This document shows, in pieces, positions 9,866 to 18,759 of a stretch of 64,000 nt of DNA; the first letter of the stretch is position 1; every line of letters begins with the position of its first letter. Under the pieces are notes generated by a model, which did no database searches, was not told the DNA's origin, and saw only the letters and a program-made list of their open reading frames with translations. The DNA is from Candidatus Dechloromonas phosphoritropha (GTDB lineage Bacteria; Pseudomonadota; Gammaproteobacteria; Burkholderiales; Rhodocyclaceae). The stretch is taken from assembly GCA_016722705.1 (NCBI GenBank), contig JADKGN010000001.1, positions 1 through 64,000 on the forward strand, read 5' to 3'. Both the position numbers and the translations under genes were made by a program.

Positions 9866-10350
9866 TGGCACCGGTGCCGTCGGCCCGTGCTGCGGTTGTC
9901 GAGGCCGACGCGCACTATCAGTCGAACGGCACCCAGATCATCGACCGAGGCCTCGGCAGCGCGGCCGGCACCACGTTGCAATCGAATACGACGCTGGTGA
10001 ACAGCATCCTCGTCGACGACAAGGAACCCATTGTGTTAGCCGGCACCGACCTGTTGGAGACCACGACGAAGTACCGCTTCACGCAATTCGCCGACCCGAA
10101 CAGCAGCCTGTTCTTACGCCAGGTGTGGCGCCACGGCGTGACCGGCTTGCTCAGTCCTGACCCATTGGACGACGAGGATTCGGAAACTCTCTATCGGCAA
10201 CTTTTGCCGCTCGACGGTTTTGATTTTGCAGCGTCCTACGAGCCCAACACCGCTTGGGTGGCCACGCCATACCCCAAGGGCGAGATCGATTTCGACGACA
10301 GTTCGCCCTGCGCATGGTCGAACTGGGAACTCTTTTCCATATCCCGATGA
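9738..10350 (+). CDS. TcA, continuation between two frame changes
   Basis: This segment carries the TcA sequence from the frame change in the GGGGG run at about 9735 to a second change in a TTTT run at about 10334. It contains SSNLGCYFAQQESVPVRPIF, YRFTQFADPNSSLFLRQVWRHG and the stretch PYPKGEIDFDDSSPCAWSNWELF. The last motif is where TcA proteins continue into FHIPMTIATRLM, found one frame over. One added T would join the pieces. There is no credible ribosome site or start here, so it is a piece of the same gene rather than a separate protein. Confidence 0.7.
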
Positions 10351-13268
10351 CCATCGCGACCCGGCTGATGCGCAACGAGCGCCACGCCGAAGCGCGACTA
10401 TGGATGCAGCACATCTTCGACCCAACTGCCGCCGACGACGCCGGCCCCGAGGGCTTCTGGAAGATCAAGCCCTTCTACGAGGAGCAGCAGGGTGGGGCCG
10501 TGCAGTCGCTCGACGAATTGCTGACAACTGGCAATAGCGCCTACGAGCAGCAGGTCGAGGCCTGGGTAGCCGATCCCTTCCAGCCCCACGTGATTGCCAG
10601 GTTGCGCATTTCGGCCTACATGCAATTCGTCGTGATGCGCTACCTGAGCTCGTTGATCGGCGAGGCGGACCTGCTGTTCCGCCGCGACACGCGCGAATAC
10701 ATCGATCAAGCGCGGCAACTCTATGTGCTGGCCAGCAGCATCCTGGGCGAACGACCGATCATGCTGCCGGCGCAGGAGACATTCATCACAACGCCGAACC
10801 TGCTGCTGAACCGGTTCCGATTCGACTGGAACGGGCTGGCAGGCGGCAATCCACTGGACTCGCTGACGTCGTGGCTTTCGGTGGGTTTGCCTGGGGCTTC
10901 GACAACACCGAAGAGGAGCATCGGCTTGGCAAGTGGCGGGCTGACCGTCGATGCCACGGGTGCTGGCGGTGCCTTGTCCACCTCATTCGGCGGGACCGGG
11001 CACGCTGTCACGCTGGGCAGCGCCAGCGGGGTGGATACCTTGTTGCTGATGTGCATCCCGCACAACGATGTCCTGTATGGCTACTGGGACCTGGTCGCCG
11101 ATCGTCTGTTCAAGATCCGGCACAGCATGAATTTGAGCGGCCAGGTCAGGCAGCTTGCGCTGTTTGCGCCGCCAATAGACCCTGCGTTACTGGTACGTGC
11201 TGCCGCCGCGGGCCTGGATATCGAGGCCGTTCTGAGCGGGCAGTTTGCGCCGCGCTCGAACTACCGGTTCGCCTTCATGTTGCAGAAAGCCCTGGAGCTT
11301 TGCGGCGAAGCGCGCAATTTGGGCCAGATGCTGCTGGCCGCTCTCGAGAAGCGCGATGCCGAGCAACTCGGCGTGTTGCGCAGCACACACGAGCTTGGGC
11401 TGTTGGCGGCGATTCGCTCGCTCAAGACGAAGAGTGTCGATGAGGCAGATGCCTCGCTGGCGAGCCTTGTGGAGAGCCGAGAAGCGGCGCAGTTCAGGAT
11501 CGAGTACTACTCGGGCCTGGAAAGGGTCAACGCGGGAGAGCAGAAGAGCCTCGATGCTTTGGAGAAGGGCCGAGTTTTCCAGATCGCGGCCGAGATCGCC
11601 GAGACGTCGGCAGGCCTCTTGAATCTTTTGCCAAATATATCGATCGGCTTCGCACCCCCAGCTCCTCCATCGACATCGATTTCCTTCGGCGGCTCGAATC
11701 TCGGTGCTGCGGTGCAAGCCACCGCAAGTGCGGCCAGGGCGCTTGCAAACGCCAAGACCTACGAAGCTTCGAAGGCCAGCACGATGGCGGGATACGGCCG
11801 CCGGTCGCGCGACTGGCGCTTCCAGGCCGATCTGGCACGGCGCGACGTCAAACAATTCGACAAGCAGATCCTGGCTGCCGAGATACGCAAGCAGAGTGCC
11901 GAAACCGATCGTGACAATCACGACAAGCAGATTGACCAAGCCAAGCAGGTCGATGAATTTCTCAAGCTCAAGTTCAGCAACCAGCAACTCTACGGCTGGA
12001 TGGTTTCCAAGCTGGCGTCCGTGCATTTCCAGGCCTATCAGATGGGCTACCAGATGGCCGTGCAGGCCGAGGCCGCATTCAGAGAGGAGTTGGGCCCCGC
12101 CGAACAATCGATGTCGTTCATCAAGTTCGACAACTGGGACAGTCTCAAGAAGGGGCTGCTCGCCGGGGACCTGCTGTGCCAGCAGCTGCGCCAAATGGAA
12201 GTTGCTCACATTGCCGCCAACAAGCGCGAGCTCGAGATCACGAAGCACATCTCCCTGTTCCAGCTCGATCCGACCGCTCTACTGGCACTCCGCGAAACCG
12301 GCAGTTGCGATATCCATATCCCCGAGGTGTTGTTCAACATGGATTTCGCGGGCCACTATTTCCGCCGCATCAAGTCGGCGCGCATCTCGATTCCCTGTGT
12401 GGTCGGCCCCTATACCAACGTCAGCGGCGTCTTGACGCTGACCGAAAGCTGGACAAGAAGGAACGCGAATCTCGCCGACCCGACTCAGCCGGAACGTGAC
12501 CTGACGGTCTCCCCGCAGACCGCCATCGCGACCAGCAGCGCCAATCAGGATGGTGGCGTATTTGAGCTCAGCTTCAGCGATCCGCGCTACCTTCCATTCG
12601 AAGGCGAAGGGGCCGTCAGCACCTGGCGGCTGGAACTCCCGAGCGCCGTCCGAGCCTTCGACTATGACACCATCACCGACGTAATCCTGCATTTGAGCTA
12701 TTCGGCACGTGATGGGGGTGCCACAGTGCAGGAAGACGGGGCCACCAGCTTCAAACAGGCGGTGAGCGAAGGACTGACTGCCGCGCTGAACGACCTGAAA
12801 TCGCTGCTCGAACAACCGGATGTGAGCTTGTCGCGCCTCTTCAGCCTGCGCCAGGAGTTCGCCGCCGAGTGGAACCGCCTACTCTTTCCGGGCGAGGGCC
12901 AGCCGCAAACGCTGACCTTGAGTCTGACCAAGCGGCATTTTCCGAAGTACCTGGATTATGTCTGGCTGGATTCGTCAGCTGCACCCATCGTTTTGGTGGT
13001 CGACTCACTCAACGTCTTCCTCAACCCCGCCCTCGATCACCCGATCGACGCGGCGGGCGTCGTCTTCAAGGTCAACAATTCGACGGCCAGCGATAGCGAC
13101 CCACCGGGACTCATCGAGTTCGAAGCGGTGTCCGGCCTGTCCGGCAACACTATTGACAACTTGGCGGGGCTGACTCTCACGCTCACGATCAACAATGGCA
13201 CATTGCTTCCAGAGGCGTGGAAGGATATGTACTTCCTCGTGAGATATCGCGTGAACATAGGCGGCTAG
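10340..13268 (+). CDS. TcA C-terminal part: channel-forming and TcB-binding domains
   Basis: The last about 975 residues of TcA, in a third frame. Seen in order: the family segment LMRNERHAEARLWMQHIFDPT, ERPIMLPAQETFITTPN, IPHNDVLYGYWDLVADRLFKIRHS, the family hallmark PPIDPALLVRAAAAGLD, a long helical region (about 11300-12250, with the charged heptad-like stretch QSAETDRDNHDKQID) that forms the translocation channel in TcdA1, and a beta-rich TcB-binding end (CVVGPYTNVSGVLTLTE to YFLVRYRVNIGG). The open frame extends upstream to 10254, but sense begins near 10340. A 13-bp inverted repeat lies just after the stop codon. Confidence 0.85.
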
Positions 13269-13286
13269 CCTGAACGCCAGACCAAC

Positions 13287-13320
13287 GCGCGCTCCCATGG
13301 CAGCAGACATGGGAGCGCGC
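13287..13320 (+). terminator. Perfect 13-bp GC-rich hairpin after the TcA gene
   Basis: Arms 13287-13299 and 13308-13320 are exact reverse complements with an 8-base loop, starting 19 bases after the TcA stop codon. There is no T-run after the right arm, so it may need Rho or act as an mRNA 3'-end stabiliser rather than a classical intrinsic terminator. Confidence 0.55.
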
Positions 13321-13906
13321 CGCGGTACCCGGGGCCGATCAAAACGGGCAGGTAGAAGCAGACTCCCGGCAAACCGTCGCAAGCGGGCGCGATACTGGCA
13401 TGTTCCTCGATCCGAGCACATTCCAGGCAAGGAAAGGTGCCGAATCTCTTTGCGGCACTCGCAAGCTGGCCGCTACAGGCGGCCATCGCGTTCGGCGATA
13501 CTGCAAGGAGGGGGAGACGCGCGGACCCAAAGCGATGCTTGCCGTCACGCGCATCGTCCTGCAGGTGGTCGGAGCGTATCTGTGGGGAAGAACCCCAGGG
13601 CGCCGGTTCCGCGGCTCCTGGGCTCAGTGGTCTTTGCTCAAGGGTCCGGAGCGTCGCCGGCGCACCACATCTTTTCGGGTGCTCCATCATCGACGACGTA
13701 CGATGCCGCGGCGATGACACGTCCAAGACATCGTGATCTGTTGCGTGCGACGGTCGGCAATGGTTAGATGGACGGTCATTACGGTTTCAAAGTCGGATGT
13801 CCGTTGTTGGCCGAAAGTGTGAGTACGGCCAAGCTACCAGAAAGCCGACGTCGGCAGTAGGCACTCCGATCCCTGGAAGGTGAGAGACAACTTCGATAAT
13901 CGTGCA
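13321..13906. other. Gene-poor stretch between the Tc locus and a mobile-element remnant
   Basis: About 590 bases without a reading frame I can support. Several short frames exist on both strands, but none has a recognisable domain or a good ribosome site. Base composition stays high in GC up to about 13.75 kb and drops towards the remnant at 13.9 kb. Confidence 0.4.
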
Positions 13907-14164
13907 TTATTTCGGCAGATGCCGCCATTCCCACGGTGGCACAGGATCTTTCTCCGACCACAGCCCTGCTTTCTTGGCTTTGGCCTCGGTTTCAGCGAAT
14001 TCATAGCGGTGACGATCCGCTTCGCTTTGCTCCTTGGCATATTGACGATACGCTTCGTCGATCAGACGACTGAGCAGCAGGTCGCTTTCATCGACCAGTT
14101 TCGGTTTGTGCTGTACATAGACCGTGGCGCGGGAGACACCGGCCAGAACGCATTGCTGTGGCAC
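13907..14164 (-). pseudogene. Chimeric remnant: IS3-type OrfB N-terminus joined to the C-terminus of an SNase-like nuclease
   Basis: The 85-codon frame begins CVLAGVSRATVYVQHKP ... LLLSRLIDEAY, the pattern of the N-terminus of IS3-family OrfB transposases. It continues directly into an Arg/Glu-rich tail ending KAKKAGLWSEKDPVPPWEWR, which matches the end of thermonuclease-family (SNase-like) proteins (GLW...PPWEWR). Neither half is complete: the transposase lacks its DDE domain and the nuclease lacks its catalytic OB-fold. The join looks like the footprint of an insertion or recombination next to the RecD2 gene, transcribed away from it. Assignment rests on remembered family motifs only. Confidence 0.5.
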
Positions 14165-14280
14165 CTCGCACCCTTATGCGCAGACCGGGCTACACTCGTT
14201 TGTCTTCTTGCTGAAACTGCTATGTCAGTAATGATTTCCCTGCAACACCGCACCTGCAGCCCGATCCAGCGCCGTCCTCA

Positions 14281-16464
14281 ATGACCAATTCCCCCGCCCC
14301 TGAACTCGACCGCTTGGCTGGTCTGGTTGAACGTGTTACCTACCACAACGAGGAGAACGGTTTTTGCGTGCTTCGCCTTAAGGTGAGGGGTGAGCGAGAA
14401 CTGATCACCCTGATTGGTCATGCGCCCGCTGTATCTCCGGGTGAATACGCCTCTGCTTCCGGTCACTGGATCACCGATCGCGAACATGGCCGACAGTTCC
14501 GCGCGGTGTTCGTCAAGATCTCTCCGCCAACCACCCTGACCGGCATTGAGCGTTACCTCGGTTCGGGCATGGTCAAAGGCATCGGCCCGGTCTATGCCGG
14601 GAAACTGGTCAAAGCGTTCGGTGCATCCGTCTTCGACATCATCGAGCAGTCACCGCAACGGCTTCGTGACATCGCTGGCATCGGAGAAGTTCGCGCCAGA
14701 AAAATCACCTCCGGCTGGGCCGACCAGAAGATCATTCGCGGCATCATGGTCTTCCTGCATGCGCATGGTGTCTCCACTTCCCGCGCAGTGCGCATCTTCA
14801 AGACCTATGGCCACGACGCAATCGACATCGTCCGCGAGAATCCTTACCGACTCGCGCGGGACATTCGCGGCATCGGATTCCTTTCGGCAGATACCATTGC
14901 CCAGAAGATCGGCATAGGGAAGGATTCTCCTCTGCGGGCTCAAGCCGGGATTTCCTATGCGCTCAGCGAAGCCTCTGGGCAGGGCCACTGCGGATTACCC
15001 TATGCCGAACTGGTGCCTTTGGCGGTGAAACTCCTCAATATTTCAGAATCCATCATCGAAACGGCCATCGCGCGGGAGATCGAGACCAAGGAACTGGTTC
15101 CCGACACCGTCGATGCTCAGCCCTGTGTGTTTCTGGCCACTCTTTACGCGGCAGAGCAATCCATCGCTGCTCAGATCGAGCGTCTGATTGGCGATACGAC
15201 GACGCTGCCATCCTTCGATGCGGAGAAGGCTATCCCTTGGGTTGAGCAGAAACTCTCCATCCAGTTGGCGGATAGCCAGAAGGCGGCAGTACGCCTCGCA
15301 CTCCCTGCCAAGTTCCTGGTGATTACCGGCGGGCCAGGGGTGGGCAAGACGACCCTGGTCAATTCCATCCTGACCATCATGAACGCCAAGGGTGTAAAGC
15401 CGCTGCTCTGCGCACCCACTGGGCGAGCAGCCAAGCGACTCTCGGAATCCACTGGCATCGAAGCAAAGACGATCCATCGCTTGCTGGAAGTCAATCCGAT
15501 CAATGGTCAGTTCAAGCGCAACGCTGACAATCCGCTGGAATGCGATCTCCTGATCGCTGATGAATGTTCGATGATCGACGTGCCGTTGGCAAACCAACTG
15601 TTCAAGGCAGTGGCGACTTCCACCGCTGTGATCCTGGTGGGGGACGTGGATCAACTGCCTTCGGTGGGCCCCGGACAGTTTCTGGCCGATCTGATCGACT
15701 CCGGCGCGGTGCCTGTCATTCGGCTGACAGAGGTGTTCCGCCAGGCGGCCGCATCGCGCATTGTGCGTATTGCCCACCAGATCAACCAGGGCATCTACCC
15801 TGACTTCCCAGCCAAAGGCGAGGTCTCGGATTTTTACTTTGTCGGTGCCGAAGACCCAGAGGCCATCGCCCAAACCGTGGTTGATCTGGTGCAAACGCGC
15901 CTACCCAAGAAGTTTCGCCTTGATCCGGTGCGTGACATTCAGGTGCTGTGCCCGATGAACCGGGGGATCACCGGTGCTCGCGGCATCAACCAGTCCCTGC
16001 AGGCAGCCCTCAATCCTCCTGGCGAACACAGTGTCGATAAATTCGGCTACCGCTTCAGCGCTGGCGACAAGGTGATGCAGATCGAGAACAACTATGACCG
16101 GGATGTCTATAACGGCGACATCGGCTTTGTGACCAGCGTCAATCTCGACGATGCCGAACTTGCCGTTGAGTTCGATGGGCGCGCGGTGAGCTATCCGTTC
16201 GGGGAACTCGATGAACTGGTGCTCTGTTACGCAACGACAATTCACAAATCACAGGGCTCAGAATATCCGGTGGTGGTGATTCCCGTATCGACCCAGCACT
16301 ACATGATGCTCAAGCGCAATTTGATCTACACAGGGATCACCCGTGGCAAGAAGCTGGTTGTGCTGGTCGGCCAGAAACGCGCTCTGGCCATGGCGGTCAA
16401 GGGGAAACAGGTCGGACGACGCTGGTCGAAGCTGAAAGAACGGCTGGTCACGGCGAAAAGGTAG
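14281..16464 (+). CDS. recD2: RecD2-family SF1B DNA helicase
   Basis: A 727-residue ATP-dependent 5'-3' DNA helicase of the RecD/TraA class. The N-terminus has an OB-like segment (RVTYHNEENGFCVLRLKV) followed by helix-hairpin-helix repeats (VKGIGPVYAGKLV, IAGIGEVRARKI, IRGIGFLSADTIA). The helicase core has Walker A GGPGVGKTT at residues 350-358, Walker B ADECSM near 426, QLPSVGPGQF (motif III), RLTEVFRQ (motif IV) and a UvrD-like C-terminal domain with YATTIHKSQGSEYP. Length fits RecD2 (about 720-750). RecD2 acts outside RecBCD, in replication and repair, and such copies are frequent in accessory regions. It stands alone between transposon remnants, so it may be cargo. No frame break is seen. 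Confidence 0.93.
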   Translation: MTNSPAPELDRLAGLVERVTYHNEENGFCVLRLKVRGERELITLIGHAPAVSPGEYASASGHWITDREHGRQFRAVFVKISPPTTLTGIERYLGSGMVKGIGPVYAGKLVKAFGASVFDIIEQSPQRLRDIAGIGEVRARKITSGWADQKIIRGIMVFLHAHGVSTSRAVRIFKTYGHDAIDIVRENPYRLARDIRGIGFLSADTIAQKIGIGKDSPLRAQAGISYALSEASGQGHCGLPYAELVPLAVKLLNISESIIETAIAREIETKELVPDTVDAQPCVFLATLYAAEQSIAAQIERLIGDTTTLPSFDAEKAIPWVEQKLSIQLADSQKAAVRLALPAKFLVITGGPGVGKTTLVNSILTIMNAKGVKPLLCAPTGRAAKRLSESTGIEAKTIHRLLEVNPINGQFKRNADNPLECDLLIADECSMIDVPLANQLFKAVATSTAVILVGDVDQLPSVGPGQFLADLIDSGAVPVIRLTEVFRQAAASRIVRIAHQINQGIYPDFPAKGEVSDFYFVGAEDPEAIAQTVVDLVQTRLPKKFRLDPVRDIQVLCPMNRGITGARGINQSLQAALNPPGEHSVDKFGYRFSAGDKVMQIENNYDRDVYNGDIGFVTSVNLDDAELAVEFDGRAVSYPFGELDELVLCYATTIHKSQGSEYPVVVIPVSTQHYMMLKRNLIYTGITRGKKLVVLVGQKRALAMAVKGKQVGRRWSKLKERLVTAKR

Positions 16465-16484
16465 CCGCCCATCAGCACCCTATC

Positions 16485-16914
16485 GGGGTTGTAAGCCGGA
16501 ATCCCAGAAATTTCCGTCACCCCAGCTCCAGTCCGGCCACGAGCGCGTCCAGGTCGATCACCTTGCCGTCGCTCTGGAAGGTGTAGTGCCCATTCAGCAG
16601 GATATGTCGCCACGCCGCTGGCGATATCTGGGTGATGAGCGGCAACGCCTTGGCGTTGCCGCTGGCCTCGAATTTCGTCAGCCACCGCGATAGGATGGCC
16701 GAGTGGTAGAAGATGATCGCATTAGCAATCAGCCGCGCGCACTGGTTGCTGGTCTCGATTTCGATGTCGGTGCGCCTGGTCAGTTCTTTCTTGCCGCCGA
16801 CCTGCGCGATGGCTGAGCGTAGCTGGTGATAGGACTCGATGCGGTTCTGCGAACGGTGCACGTTGCGCTCCAACAGCGGATCGCGCAGGTACCTGCCGCT
16901 CGTAAAGCTCGATC
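16485..16914 (-). mobile_element. Remnant of a Tn3-family transposon end
   Basis: The segment holds the C-terminal part of a Tn3-type transposase whose stop codon lies about 30 bases from a sequence starting GGGGTTGTAAG at 16485. Tn3-family inverted repeats normally begin with GGGG, and tnpA typically ends close to that repeat, so 16485 is a plausible outer end. The opposite end, resolvase and res site are absent; upstream, the transposase frame is closed by a TAA at about 16915. The element boundary is inferred. Confidence 0.5.
16517..16873 (-). pseudogene. tnpA: Tn3-family transposase, C-terminal fragment
   Basis: 118 codons with the end of the DDE_Tnp_Tn3 domain: HRSQNRIESYHQLRSAIA, a variable loop with KKELTRRTDIEIE, NQCARLIANAIIFYHSAILS, and the terminal block LPLITQISPAAWRHILLNGHYTF. 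Full Tn3 transposases are about 1,000 residues, so only the last eighth remains. The same frame extends upstream of the first ATG (reading YLRDPLLE before MER... would be an internal position) to about 16914, showing that this ATG is not a true start. Not expected to be active. Confidence 0.8.
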
Positions 16915-17153
16915 CTTAGAGCCTTCTACGGCCGGTTGTGGCCGGGTGTGATCATCTGACTAAAACAGTCTGGCGTCTCTTCAATCTGCTTTGCCGACCC
17001 TGATCAGGTGCGTCCTGACGGGCTGGTATAGGCCATGCTGCCGCCCATCGGTTAGCAGCACATCCTCGATTTTGCGAAACAGATTCAACCGTCGTCGTTC
17101 AGGTCATCTTGACGGATATGCAGGCCGCCGGGCTCAGCGTCTCGTATGTCTGA

Positions 17154-18299
17154 TCAGGTGCTATCGACCAGCGTCCCCATGCCCGAATCGCGCAGCTCAC
17201 GGGCCAGCGCCTTGGCAAGCACGCTGACATCTGACTGCGCGGCGAGTTGTGGCGTCCCCAAACCACGAATGATCTCGCCCTGCCGGCGGTTCTCGACCTG
17301 ACCATAGCTCAGAAAGGTCGTCAGCACCTTTTCATGGCCAAGATTCTGGCTCCAAGCCTTGAAATCCTCCGGGGTCTTGCAGACCGACTGTCCGAACCGA
17401 ACGAGAGTATTTCTAAGGCTGTGCGGGTTGAAGTAGGGCAGGCCGGCGCCGGCAAAGGCATCCCTGAAGATCGTGCGAATTCGCGCGGCGCTGCTCCAAT
17501 GTGCCCGTTTCAGGCCGACCGCTTCAAACTGCCGAGAGTCACCCAGTGCAATGTCCGTGGCCGGGAAGAGCGGATCGTCATTGCCCCAGAGCTTCTCCGC
17601 CTGAAGAAACGCCACCCACTCCTCGACAATTCGGCGAATCTCGTCCCCAACCGGGAAAAAGTACGTTGTGAAGGTTTTGCTGAATTTGGTCCGAACCTCT
17701 CGCGCATCTTGATGGACGCAACCAGCAGCGAGGTCGACGTGCTTCAGCTTCAGCGAGGCGATGGCGCTGTCCCGTGCGCCGGTCAAGAGCGTGAACGCGA
17801 TGAGGGCGCGGTCGCGGCGCTGGATCGCGCTCTCGGCCGGCATCATGGCGATGACATGCTTCACCTGTTCCACAGTCGGCCCCGCCTGCTCCCGTCTGGC
17901 CGTCGCAACGCGCACGTCCTTTTCCGACAGGTTGAAATACTCCGCGTCGGAATACTGAAGGCGCGACTTGTAGCCCGGTTGCCCAGCGAGCCAGTGGAAG
18001 AATCGTTTGACGTGCGCGAAGGTGGCGTTCAGGGTTGCCTTGCTCAGCTTCTCGCCGGATCGTTGCCCCTTTTGCTCGACCATGTGCTTCTTGAATGCAA
18101 TGGCCTGCTCGAAGTGAAACGCCTTGAAATCACGGTGCTTGGTATCGGCCTCGAACTTGGCTAAAGCGTTCGCGACTGCGTCAACAGTCGGCTCGCTGTG
18201 GCCCTTCGCCTCCTTCAGATAAGCGAAGTACCGGCGCTTGATCCGTTCGTTGTTGGCGTTGTGTTTCGTCATGCTTTGATGCTCCCTATCTGAAGTCAC
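17154..18299 (-). CDS. Tyrosine site-specific recombinase/integrase
   Basis: A phage-integrase-fold recombinase of about 381 residues. The N-terminal SAM-like core-binding domain (residues about 20-130) is followed by the catalytic domain with GARDSAI (first Arg), HSLRNTL (HxxR), LGHEKV (second His) and FLSYGQV (nucleophilic Tyr). All expected residues are present, so it may be active. The reading frame starts at 18299, overlapping the end of the upstream HTH gene by 14 bases; an ATG nine codons in (about 18272) is an alternative. It is the last gene of a minus-strand module with the HTH/zinc-ribbon protein, primase and AlpA-like regulator, and probably serves that element. It differs from the P4-type integrase at 31-32.5 kb. 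Confidence 0.9.
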   Translation of the reverse strand: MTSDREHQSMTKHNANNERIKRRYFAYLKEAKGHSEPTVDAVANALAKFEADTKHRDFKAFHFEQAIAFKKHMVEQKGQRSGEKLSKATLNATFAHVKRFFHWLAGQPGYKSRLQYSDAEYFNLSEKDVRVATARREQAGPTVEQVKHVIAMMPAESAIQRRDRALIAFTLLTGARDSAIASLKLKHVDLAAGCVHQDAREVRTKFSKTFTTYFFPVGDEIRRIVEEWVAFLQAEKLWGNDDPLFPATDIALGDSRQFEAVGLKRAHWSSAARIRTIFRDAFAGAGLPYFNPHSLRNTLVRFGQSVCKTPEDFKAWSQNLGHEKVLTTFLSYGQVENRRQGEIIRGLGTPQLAAQSDVSVLAKALARELRDSGMGTLVDST

Positions 18300-18756
18300 T
18301 GTTCACGGAGGGCTGTTGGCTCTCGCCTATGTGTCGCAGTGCTTGCGGAAACGTGATGTCCAGTTTCCCGCGAACCTGCGCCAACTTGGCCAAACTGACG
18401 CGCCGATAGATGATCGTTTCGCAATCCGGGCAGATCGCGATCAGGTTCCCCTGGGTTGCGGTCAGGGCTTCGTAATCCGCCATTGACCCGGCTGGCGCTT
18501 TCGGCGCGCGGCAGCGCACGCAATAGATTTCGCCCGGCTGGCAGGTCCGCTTGTTCTTTGCCCGTTGCGCCTGAAGGAAGGTAACCAGGTCGCGCCCGAG
18601 GATCAGCATCGGTCGCCGATCATCGCTGGTCGCGAGTCCTCGCTTGACCCACGCCCGCACGGTATTGCGGTGCACACCAAAAAGCGTGGCGATTTCTTCC
18701 ACGGTGTAATTGCGGTGGATCTTGGCGAGGCGGGGGTTCGGGTGACGCTTGCTCAT
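18286..18756 (-). CDS. HTH DNA-binding protein with a zinc-ribbon-like module
   Basis: 156 residues. The first 60 form a MerR/excisionase-like helix-turn-helix (YTVEEIATLFGVHRNTVRAWVKRGLA), followed by a central four-cysteine module (YCVRC ... CPDC) that should bind zinc. It sits directly before the tyrosine recombinase and overlaps it, a pairing typical of an excisionase/directionality factor or a recombinase cofactor; that role is inferred. The ATG at 18756 has a GGAG site inside the end of the upstream primase gene, three bases away, so the genes are probably co-translated. I recognise the domain types but not a named family. Confidence 0.7.
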   Translation of the reverse strand: MSKRHPNPRLAKIHRNYTVEEIATLFGVHRNTVRAWVKRGLATSDDRRPMLILGRDLVTFLQAQRAKNKRTCQPGEIYCVRCRAPKAPAGSMADYEALTATQGNLIAICPDCETIIYRRVSLAKLAQVRGKLDITFPQALRHIGESQQPSVNSDFR

Positions 18757-18759
18757 AGA

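Noticed and set aside
17000..17161. 12-bp direct repeat CTGATCAGGTGC 150 bases apart, the second copy at the integrase 3' end
   Set aside because: A close repeat of this length is expected by chance about once in a window of this size, and no other sign of an att site was seen.
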